From positions 1 through 18,637 of the forward strand of contig JAEZQS010000043.1 in NCBI GenBank assembly GCA_023412995.1: DNA of 18,637 nucleotides, given 5' to 3'. Shown here in pieces: positions 1 through 5,335 of this stretch. Position 1 is the first letter of the stretch; the number at the start of each line of letters is the position of its first letter. This stretch comes from Pseudomonadota bacterium. GTDB taxonomy: Bacteria; Pseudomonadota; Gammaproteobacteria; Xanthomonadales; Rhodanobacteraceae. Both the position numbers and the translations under genes were made by a program. Below the pieces are notes generated by a model. It was not told the DNA's origin. It did no database searches and saw only the letters and a list, made by a program, of their open reading frames with translations.

Positions 1-637
1 GCTCGAAGCCGCCGGCTTCGATGATCGCACCGATCGTGGCGGGCGGTAGGACGCCCACGTCCGTGGCATAGGCCTTGCGCATCCGCTCGATCGCCTCCGG
101 TGCGATGTCCGCCGACGACATCATCGAGACCCAGGCGCGCAGCAGCACCTCGTACTCCGCCGATCCGGTATCAGCGGCCAGGTCGGCTATCGCAAGAAGC
201 CCTCTCGGCGAGAGGCGGCATGCGATCTCCCCGAAAAACCGCGATCGGGCTGCGCGGTCGAGGATGAACTGTGAAACCAGGAAGCAGGTCGCCGCATCAT
301 GCGGCCGGGTTGGCGGAAGCGTCTCGAGGTATCCCTGATGAAACTCGCAACGCTCGGAAAAGCCATCACGCTCCGTGCGCTGCCGACACACTGCCAGCAT
401 CGCACCGGACGGCTCGACTGCCGTGAACCGCCAGTCGGGATGCTTGCGAGCAAGGTGCGCCATTTCCGCCCCGGTCCCGGCGCCGACGCACAGGATGCGG
501 GCGTCGGGAGGCAGCTCCGCGAAGTGGGACTCCAGCAGGAAGTACATGCAGTCCTTGATGGCAGCCGTCCGGGCCCACTGCGAGTCGTAGCTGGCTGCCT
601 GCTGGTCGAAAAGGGCGGTTAGTTCGTCGCGGTGCAT
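1..637 (-). CDS. Class I SAM-dependent methyltransferase (3' end off the left edge)
   Basis: Read on the minus strand, an open frame of 212 complete codons begins MHRDELTALFDQQAASYDSQ and runs off the window still open. The SAM-binding motif I is VGAGTG (about residues 51-56), followed by the acidic end of beta-2 in TAVEPSGAM (72-80) and a motif-IV-like segment DAATCFLVSQF (114-124). This is a Rossmann-fold class I methyltransferase; the substrate cannot be read from the sequence. I chose the ATG at 637 because GGAG lies six bases upstream; an in-frame ATG at 649 would add four residues but has only a weak GAGAG behind it. The missing C-terminus is probably short, since such proteins are usually about 220-250 residues. 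It stands alone, 158 bp from the next gene, which is on the same strand. Fold assignment is secure; the role is unknown. Confidence 0.85.
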   Translation of the reverse strand, partial: MHRDELTALFDQQAASYDSQWARTAAIKDCMYFLLESHFAELPPDARILCVGAGTGAEMAHLARKHPDWRFTAVEPSGAMLAVCRQRTERDGFSERCEFHQGYLETLPPTRPHDAATCFLVSQFILDRAARSRFFGEIACRLSPRGLLAIADLAADTGSAEYEVLLRAWVSMMSSADIAPEAIERMRKAYATDVGVLPPATIGAIIEAGGFE

Positions 638-807
638 CGGATGCTCCATGCGCTCTCGGCGGTTTCGGGTGTCGGTGCGCACGCTCGGAAATGATGAATC
701 CAGCCAACGCCGAGACCAGTCTCGTGGGGCTGGCCTACACCTGCCGCTAGTACTGCGACCCCCCCGGTGTCCCACGCGGCGTGCAGCCATGGGCGGGGCG
801 ACTCAAC

Positions 808-1446
808 TCAGCCGAAGAACCTTGCCACGAGATCGGCAGCCATGCCAGATCGCACAAGCCACACAGCGGCAGCCAGGTTGAGGACGACCGTCGCCCAGAA
901 CGTGATCTGGAACGGCAGCTTTGCGGTCTTGTGGCGGAACTCCTGTTGGGCGACCAGTGCACCCGGCCAGCCCCCAAGAAGGTCCACAAGATGGAGGTTC
1001 GATTCGGGCGTGCGCTGTGCGTTCCGTTCGGCCGCCCTCTTGTCCCACCAGTACATCACGTACGACAGCGCGCTCGTAACAAGGTACACGCCCACAAGCC
1101 AGGCCGGCAGCCATCCAGCGAAGAATGCGCCGACCCCTCCGGCCAGCGCGAGAAGCCCGATCATGGCCCGCGGGAACCTGGATGTGGCTCGCGGCGTGTT
1201 GACTCTCTGGCCGGCATCTCGCGGCGTGTTGACCCGCTGGCCGGCATGACGCGCGTCGACTGCGTTGGTCCGCCCTCGGGAGTCCACGGTGGGAAGGTAG
1301 GAGATGATGTCGCCGTCGACCGGGCGACGCGAGCCGCGTTGGAACTGATTGATATGGACGAACGCGCGAGTGCCGCCGCCATTCGGCACGACGAAGCCAA
1401 AGCCCCTGTCGTCGTTCCAGTCCGTGATCCGACCTGCCAGTCGCAT
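808..1446 (-). CDS. Cold-shock domain + DUF1294 membrane protein
   Basis: This 212-residue protein has a cold-shock (CSD) nucleic-acid-binding domain at residues 1-60, with RNP1-like RGFGFV (14-19) and RNP2-like AFVHI (28-32). A linker follows, then a DUF1294 membrane domain. Hydrophobic segments lie near 95-112, 114-132 and 182-198. The DUF1294 signature is visible as YWWDKRAA (132-139), RTPESNLHLVDLLGGWPG (145-162) and RHKTAKLPF (171-179). Such CSD-DUF1294 fusions are widespread in proteobacteria and their function is not established. The start is supported by GGAG seven bases upstream. The linker contains a perfect-protein tandem repeat, HAGQRVNTPR then DAGQRVNTPR (67-86), encoded by a 30-bp DNA duplication; this extends the linker and looks recent. 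The gene has no obvious operon partner. Confidence 0.9.
   Translation of the reverse strand: MRLAGRITDWNDDRGFGFVVPNGGGTRAFVHINQFQRGSRRPVDGDIISYLPTVDSRGRTNAVDARHAGQRVNTPRDAGQRVNTPRATSRFPRAMIGLLALAGGVGAFFAGWLPAWLVGVYLVTSALSYVMYWWDKRAAERNAQRTPESNLHLVDLLGGWPGALVAQQEFRHKTAKLPFQITFWATVVLNLAAAVWLVRSGMAADLVARFFG
1188..1247. repeat. 30-bp tandem duplication inside the CSD-DUF1294 gene
   Basis: Two adjacent 30-bp units, 1188-1217 and 1218-1247, differ at only two positions. The unit length is a multiple of three, so it adds ten residues (xAGQRVNTPR) to the linker between the cold-shock domain and the first membrane segment without a frameshift. Confidence 0.9.
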
Positions 1447-1749
1447 GGCTGCGCTCCATCAGCGGCTGCCGGCTAGATTACCAAGCAAGGCGTGGCGTAG
1501 CTAAGTGACCTCACTTCGCAGGATGGGGGCCGTTGTGCAGAAGTCGTTGCATCAGCTTGGCGTGGCCATCAACGTTTGTTCGCAAGCCAGATGGCAGGGT
1601 AAGGTCGGCTCTTGGTTTTCGGTAGGTGAACCCGACCCCTTGCCTTCATAGACTTCGCCGGCGGCGTCCGGACAGGTCGTGCTGGCATGTCCCCGTTGCC
1701 AGCCCCAGTCTGATGCAGGCGCTGGGCCCCGCAGCAAAGGAGGTTATCA
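1447..1749. other. Intergenic region, no gene seen
   Basis: The 303 bp between the divergent CSD-DUF1294 gene (minus) and the small plus-strand gene should hold promoters for both. Short open frames here have no Shine-Dalgarno sequence or recognisable protein pattern. The only clear signal is AAAGGAGG at 1737-1744, the ribosome binding site for the gene starting at 1750. I could not identify a convincing -35/-10 pair. Confidence 0.5.
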
Positions 1750-2043
1750 ATGCAGGTCTTCGATGACGATGACGGACCGTATCTCGCCTGGCTTCGCGAG
1801 CACCCGGATGGATACGTGCTCAACCGCCGACGCGGCAAGTCGGACGACTACCTGGTCCTGCATCGCGCGAGCTGCCAGCGCGTCCAGGACTACAACGAAA
1901 TGGCGCGTCCGGGCGGCTTCACGACGCGCGGGTACATCAAGGTTTGCTCCGACTCCCTCGCGGAGCTTCAGCAATACGCTCGCGGGAGAGGGGCCCGACC
2001 AGATGGGTCGTTCTCGTCGAAATGTCGGTCATGCAGCCCTTAA
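1750..2043 (+). CDS. Small conserved-looking protein of unknown function
   Basis: A 97-residue soluble protein with a strong ribosome binding site (AAAGGAGG, five bases before the ATG). The sequence is protein-like, with an acidic start (MQVFDDDDGPYLAWLREHPD), a central GYVLNRRRG...DYLVLHRASC stretch and a C-terminal RPDGSFSSKCRSC. Cys42 (with His38), Cys66, Cys92 and Cys95 could form a metal site, with CRSC as a C-x-x-C pair, but this is inference. The overall pattern (Y-L-x-W-L...N-P/H-P-D-G-Y/F-V-L-N...V-L-H-R-A-x-C) resembles small uncharacterised bacterial proteins I have seen, without a known activity. There is no membrane segment or signal peptide. It is monocistronic and lies just left of the cassette array, on the opposite strand from the cassettes. 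Confidence 0.75.
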   Translation: MQVFDDDDGPYLAWLREHPDGYVLNRRRGKSDDYLVLHRASCQRVQDYNEMARPGGFTTRGYIKVCSDSLAELQQYARGRGARPDGSFSSKCRSCSP

Positions 2044-2630
2044 CGATGTAAAAGCTCGCGTCGGACGCCGGTTAGAGTGCATGCGGCGCTCCAGCGGTGC
2101 GCGGCATCGGCGGGCGGTTGCGCCGCACTACCCTCGCGCGGACGAATGGCTAGGAGGCACCTCTGTGACGCTGCACGTGCCTGCTGATGTGCCTAGCACG
2201 CTCGCCTTGTTCCACGAAGGCCAAAGCAGCCGGCAACAGGGACTCCACACGCGCGATCACGCGGCGTGATGCCTGCTCCGACCACAGGGTTGCTGGCAGC
2301 CACCACGGTTTACCTCAAAAGTGCAGGTACTGACTGGGACGCCTGACGAGGTTGGCAGAGCGTACCCAGGCATGGGGAGAAGGCGACGGTGTCGACGCAA
2401 TCCAGGCCCAACGCTCCAGCTCAATCTCCCGACCGGAGACGACCCGATCAGGCTGCCGGAACCCATGGCTGACGCGCTGGAATCCCTACGCTTCCAGGAG
2501 GGGCACAAGCTGCGATACCACCAACGAGCCCAGCAGGCGCGTGCTCGGCGGTGCAAGCCGTTGCCACTTCTCGACCACGAGCTTCGTTGTTCGATTTGCT
2601 ACGACCCATCTCTGCCGCTGGGCTCATAGG
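2044..2630. other. Gene-poor stretch next to the cassette array, possibly a decayed cassette
   Basis: About 590 bp without a convincing gene. Open frames on both strands give low-complexity or Arg/Ser/Pro-rich translations and lack ribosome binding sites. The best candidate is a 59-codon minus-strand frame (2448-2627) whose ATG lies only three bases beyond the core site of the leftmost attC, the spacing expected for a cassette gene, but its translation is not protein-like. A second minus-strand frame (2257-2556), rich in Cys and Trp, overlaps it. The region may be a non-coding or frameshifted cassette whose own attC has been lost; this is inference. Confidence 0.4.
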
Positions 2631-2694
2631 GCCTAACGCCGCCGTTAAGCCGGAGCGCGTCCTACGCGTGATCGGGTTGAACGGCTTGTTGGGC
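2631..2694 (-). other. attC recombination site A
   Basis: On the plus strand GCCTAAC (2631-2637) and GTTGGGC (2688-2694) bound a 64-bp imperfect palindrome. Inside it, GCCGTTAAGCC (2641-2651) faces GGGTTGAACGGC (2674-2685). Read on the minus strand, the order TTCAA (L'') then TTAA (L') with one unpaired base gives the normal polarity for an attC belonging to the minus-strand gene that ends at 2704. The GTTAGGC core, the exchange point, is at the left end. Confidence 0.85.
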
Positions 2695-2703
2695 ACAGAC
2701 TGG

Positions 2704-3342
2704 CTACGCGAAGCATATGGCGGCCTTGTGTTTCAAGCTGAGCCGAGCGGCCTCAAAGAGCGATAGCCACACACACACCTCGATCCAGAAAGGTCCTTCT
2801 GCATCCGACTCCTCGTTCAGGCGTGCTGCCTCCGAGTCGGAAAGCACACCGTCCTGCAGCTTGATTCCCAAGTAGGGAGCTAGTGTAATTAGCTCCTGCA
2901 TCAACCGCTGAGTCGACCCCAGCATTCCTCCCGGCAAGCTACCGCCTTCATCAAAGATGACGTCTTCGAAATCGACGGGAAAGTAGAACCCTTCGGCATC
3001 GGAATGACACAGCAAATGGCTCTGCATCTGCATTGTCTCCTCCTCCACAACGGGATCCTCCGCAGGATCTTCGTCATCCTTTACAGGTTGCGGCTGCCAA
3101 TTCGGATCGCGGGCGACATGCGCGTAGATCCGCCGAAGGTAGTGAAGAAAGGAATACGGATAGCTGTCCAGCGAGCACCGCGAGGCATCCCGGATGGGAG
3201 TATTGGGTTCGACATGAGCAGGCAGCTTATGAGCCGCAAGTAACGAATTGGCGCTGCGAATCGCTTCTTGGAGCCACTCCGCGCCTTCGAGATCGTGCTC
3301 CAAAAGATCCGACAGCATGCCCACAGTAACGGCAAGACCCAT
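2704..3342 (-). CDS. Cassette gene 1: protein of unknown function
   Basis: A 212-residue soluble, acidic protein with no family I can name. Visible features are an N-terminal MGLAVTVGMLSDLLEHDLEG followed by helical sequence AEWLQEAIRSANSLLAAH (21-38). Then comes a hydrophobic/aromatic core SYPYSFLHYLRRIYAHVA (60-77), an acidic low-complexity linker of Asp, Glu and Pro (89-103), and a C-terminal half containing FYFPVDFEDVIFDE (119-132) and an aromatic helix near 185-200. The N-terminal pattern (start, L-x-D-L, H-Y-L-R-R) resembles hypothetical proteins found in bacterial accessory DNA, with no known activity. The start is secure: AAGGAGGATGA directly precedes the ATG. The stop is 9 bp from attC A, and attC B lies upstream, so the gene fills one cassette. 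It may depend on outside transcription. Confidence 0.8.
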   Translation of the reverse strand: MGLAVTVGMLSDLLEHDLEGAEWLQEAIRSANSLLAAHKLPAHVEPNTPIRDASRCSLDSYPYSFLHYLRRIYAHVARDPNWQPQPVKDDEDPAEDPVVEEETMQMQSHLLCHSDAEGFYFPVDFEDVIFDEGGSLPGGMLGSTQRLMQELITLAPYLGIKLQDGVLSDSEAARLNEESDAEGPFWIEVCVWLSLFEAARLSLKHKAAICFA

Positions 3343-3368
3343 TCATCCTCCTTATTCTGACAATTGAT

Positions 3369-3459
3369 GCCCAACGCCGTGGTAAGCGACCTGCGGCCAG
3401 CAGTGTTCGGTTCATTCGAAGCTTCTCCCCGCAGGTCCGCTTGACCACATAGTTAGAGC
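3369..3459 (-). other. attC recombination site B
   Basis: GCCCAAC (3369-3375) and GTTAGAGC (3452-3459) bound a 91-bp palindrome. Its arms GTGGTAAGCGACCTGCGG (3379-3396) and CCGCAGGTCCGCTTGACCAC (3429-3448) pair over 18 bp with two unpaired bases, and a central region of about 30 bp separates them. The unpaired bases lie in the right-hand arm, giving minus-strand polarity. The stop codon of the gene at 3461-4054 is one base from the outer core. The R'' core is CTCTAAC, one base off the usual consensus. Confidence 0.88.
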
Positions 3460-3460
3460 G

Positions 3461-4054
3461 CTACGCCGCGCTCATGACCGACCGCGCAACGCGAGCCCCG
3501 CGCCGTGTTAGCTGGAACAATTTGCCGCCGCTCTTGTTGTACGAAAGCGAGAAAAGATCGTTGTTTAGCAGCTCCTCGAGATCGGCTTCGAAAAAGCGAG
3601 GCTCTGAAGGCTCGAATCCGTGCGAGCCGGCGCCGTCCATGAAGAGAAGGTGCGCACCGTCCAGCGTGTGGTGCAGTAACGCCTTGCCCGCCTCAGCGCG
3701 CTCGTATGCAACGAGAATTTCAACTGCCTGTGGCGAAAGGGTTGAGCGAGGCGACAGGGACAGAGCAAGGTCTCCGAGCGGTCCTTGGCTTGCCGACAAT
3801 GCCGCGAGTAGATTTTCGATGGCGCTCAATCGCGCGAGGAGTTCAGATCGCCCCTCTGCCAAGCTAGCCTTGATGCTTATGGTTGTCTCGGTGTTGCGCT
3901 GAATATGGCTAATAACTTCATCATGACCGTGAGTTCTAAGCCACTCAGTGAAATCCTTTATCTCAAGGACATCGTGCTGACCTCGGCTCGACGCGAAATC
4001 CGCCATCAGGCCAACGATAGTTGCGAACGAGAATACTAGCGACGTTGGTTCCAT
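3461..4054 (-). CDS. Cassette gene 2: protein of unknown function with a possible winged-helix C-terminus
   Basis: A 197-residue protein. The N-terminus (MEPTSLVFSFATIVGLMADF) is hydrophobic and could be a membrane anchor or a buried helix. Residues 30-90 are helical and charged (EIKDFTEWLRTHGHDEVISHI...ELLARLSAIENLLAAL), with a coiled-coil-like stretch at 70-88. The C-terminal part (155-195), with FEADLEELLNNDLFSLSYN and KLFQLTRRGARVARSV, has the helix / beta-wing pattern of a winged-helix domain, suggesting DNA binding or an adaptor role; this is inference from pattern only. No Shine-Dalgarno is visible: the ATG follows the attC C core by four bases, so initiation may be leaderless or rely on cassette read-through. 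The stop abuts attC B. The gene occupies one whole cassette and function is unknown. Confidence 0.78.
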   Translation of the reverse strand: MEPTSLVFSFATIVGLMADFASSRGQHDVLEIKDFTEWLRTHGHDEVISHIQRNTETTISIKASLAEGRSELLARLSAIENLLAALSASQGPLGDLALSLSPRSTLSPQAVEILVAYERAEAGKALLHHTLDGAHLLFMDGAGSHGFEPSEPRFFEADLEELLNNDLFSLSYNKSGGKLFQLTRRGARVARSVMSAA

Positions 4055-4058
4055 AGCG

Positions 4059-4118
4059 TTCTAACACCTGAATTAAGCCGACCCGCGAAGCGGGTTCGGC
4101 TTGAATGAATTGTTAGGC
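4059..4118 (-). other. attC recombination site C (canonical)
   Basis: A 60-bp palindrome between TTCTAAC (4059-4065) and GTTAGGC (4112-4118). Inside, AATTAAGCCGACCCGC and GCGGGTTCGGCTTGAAT pair around a GAA tip. Read on the minus strand it has the textbook order: core, ATTCAAGCCGA (L'' with the unpaired C), GCGGGTCGGCTTAATTCA (L'), core. It closely resembles the short attC sites of aadA-type and Xanthomonas cassettes known to me. The stop codon of the adjacent gene (4121-4123) is two bases away. Confidence 0.95.
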
Positions 4119-4120
4119 CG

Positions 4121-5014
4121 CTAGGCGATGATGCCTTGGCCTTCTTTTCTACGAAGAATCTCGGCAACTTGCGGCTTACTCTTTACCGGGACTACGTGTT
4201 TGCATGCAGTCCCATCGGGCGACAGGCCAAGACATACATACTCATAGCTATCAAGCATGCGTCCGCCAGCTAGCCGCTTTGGGAGCATCTTCATTCTGAG
4301 AAGATGGACGGGACAGATCATCTCCTGATCTTCGTCTCCAAGATGGTTGCGAAGCCGACGATGTGTTTCATTTGTAACGTCCTCGCGTCCCCAGATAGAG
4401 TCTCGCTTGCTCTTCTCCAAGTCGAAGTCTGGGTTGGCCCTTCTCAAGATGGACTTCTTTTCATCATCCAGGTGGTAGGTGATTGTTGGGCAGTTCTTGC
4501 GAATGACATCCGCACACTGCCAGTAGAACTTTCTAGATCCCGTGTTTAGAGAGATGTTGCCTTGCCTAAGCCGCATTGTTCCGCCGCAATTCGGGCATTC
4601 TTTGGATGTTACGAGGTCTGTGTTCGCACTAACTTCATCTTCATTGAGGTCGACGGTCTTAACATCTGCTTCGTGCTCTGAAAGTTCTCTTGCGGCGCGC
4701 TCCTTGTTGGCTTGATCGAGCTCAGCGCGCAGCTTGTCTCGTTCTGCTTCAAGTTCCTTGAGTCGATCTCTTGATTTTGCGTCAAGCTTGCCATCTCTAG
4801 CGGTGCGCTGATAAATGTCGGCTTCTTCACCCGCAAGATCGGCGGCCTTGTTCTCAACCTTGTCCAAAATATTTGTTGCGACACGGCCAATGATTTTGCC
4901 GATGTGCGTATCATCTATTTCTCTGACGATCTCTCGTATGAAGGTGCCGGCATAACGCGCTGTTTCTTTCAACAGCACTTTAGCGCCAGAAAGTAATGCT
5001 TCAAGAAAGTCCAT
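4121..5014 (-). CDS. Cassette gene 3: coiled-coil protein with two zinc-ribbon-like modules
   Basis: A 297-residue protein of no family I recognise. Residues 1-75 are an amphipathic helical region (MDFLEALLSGAKVLLKETAR...). Residues 80-115 form a clear charged coiled coil (SRDRLKELEAERDKLRAELD...). An acidic linker leads to a zinc-ribbon-like module with C140-x-x-C143 (ECPNCGGTMRLRQG), C167 and C175. A second module follows with C234-x-x-H237 (ICPVHLLRMKML), C261 and C271, ending in the basic stretch VVPVKSKPQVAEILRRKEG. Both modules share C-P-x-C/H...M and an aromatic residue before the third ligand, so they look like an internal duplication of a topoisomerase-type ribbon. Nucleic-acid binding is a plausible inference. 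The start follows AGGGGGAATTT. Codons are noticeably AT-rich relative to speA. The gene is the first cassette from the presumed attI side. Confidence 0.8.
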   Translation of the reverse strand: MDFLEALLSGAKVLLKETARYAGTFIREIVREIDDTHIGKIIGRVATNILDKVENKAADLAGEEADIYQRTARDGKLDAKSRDRLKELEAERDKLRAELDQANKERAARELSEHEADVKTVDLNEDEVSANTDLVTSKECPNCGGTMRLRQGNISLNTGSRKFYWQCADVIRKNCPTITYHLDDEKKSILRRANPDFDLEKSKRDSIWGREDVTNETHRRLRNHLGDEDQEMICPVHLLRMKMLPKRLAGGRMLDSYEYVCLGLSPDGTACKHVVPVKSKPQVAEILRRKEGQGIIA

Positions 5015-5028
5015 AAATTCCCCCTGCG

Positions 5029-5035
5029 GCCTAAC
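5029..5035 (-). other. Right-hand cassette boundary core (attI-like or broken attC)
   Basis: GTTAGGC on the minus strand lies 15 bp upstream of cassette gene 3, where the core of a neighbouring recombination site must lie. No matching L''/L' palindrome is found to its right, so it is not an intact attC. The preceding minus-strand sequence has CTAA five bases before GTTAGGC, reminiscent of the class 1 attI arrangement CTAA-N6-GTTAGGC. Identification as attI is speculative. Confidence 0.5.
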
Positions 5036-5330
5036 TACAATTAGACCCCGGGTCCGGAGCGTTGCGCCCCATCGTTCAGCAATCCGCGGCTTCGGTCAAG
5101 GGGAACTTGCCAGCGGCATCAGGACCTTGCGACGCAGGTGCGCCGGTGGGCAGCTCTGGACGGCGGCACGAGGCGTTGAAGTCAGGGGCGTATCAGGTAC
5201 GCCCACGGATGCGCGGGCGTAATGGCTGCGTGCGTGGCAAAACGCCTCAATCGCCAAGGATGTTCACGGCGCGCACGGGTCGCGCTGACCACCGGGCCGT
5301 GACGAACCCGGTCGCGCACAGGGTGCGCTC
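5036..5330. other. Intergenic region right of the cassette array
   Basis: No credible gene is present; the open plus-strand frame here has no ribosome binding site and an unnatural composition. An integrase gene divergent from the cassettes would be expected to start here on the plus strand, and none is visible. A small hairpin, GGGCGTA (5186-5192) with TACGCCC (5198-5204), and a second, ACCGGG (5291-5296) with CCCGGT (5307-5312), are present. Neither is followed by a T-run, so they are not typical terminators. Confidence 0.55.
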
Positions 5331-5335
5331 CTACA
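5309..5335 (-). repeat. REP-like intergenic element overlapping a stop codon
   Basis: Read on the minus strand, TGTAGGAGCGCACC leads into GCGCGACCG. The same ends (TGTAGGAGCGC...GCGCGACCG) recur at 9255-9279. This matches a small dispersed repeat I associate with Xanthomonadaceae genomes. The TAG stop of the dehydrogenase at 5331-5333 lies inside the element. Confidence 0.6.

Larger units (their letters stand above)
2631..5035 (-). mobile_element. Integrase-less integron cassette array (CALIN), three cassettes
   Basis: Three minus-strand genes of unknown function alternate with three imperfect palindromes having attC architecture: outer cores RYYYAAC/GTTRRRY and inner L boxes with an unpaired base. 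All three attCs point the same way as the genes and sit within about 10 bp after each stop codon. A fourth GTTAGGC core (minus strand) lies 15 bp before the start of the rightmost gene. Inferred cassettes are about 2631-3368, 3369-4058 and 4059-5034. Cassettes 2 and 3 are visibly richer in A+T than the flanking chromosome. The attI/integrase side should be on the right, but the 13.6 kb to the right hold no integrase gene. A 'cluster of attC sites lacking integron-integrase' is therefore the best description, at least within this window. Confidence 0.85.

Noticed and set aside
2037..2077. Possible fourth attC (CCTTAAC ... GTTAGAG) right after the small gene
   Set aside because: Only about 41 bp long, with no L''/L' arms that pair; the cores are degenerate and one overlaps the stop codon. 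Not enough to call.
2321..2629. 102-codon plus-strand frame ending beside attC A
   Set aside because: It would begin with GTG without a Shine-Dalgarno, its first third is Arg-rich and unnatural, and attC A has the polarity of the minus-strand gene.
5291..5312. ACCGGG/CCCGGT hairpin as an intrinsic terminator for the dehydrogenase
   Set aside because: Only six pairs with a ten-base loop and no T-run; more likely part of the dispersed repeat.
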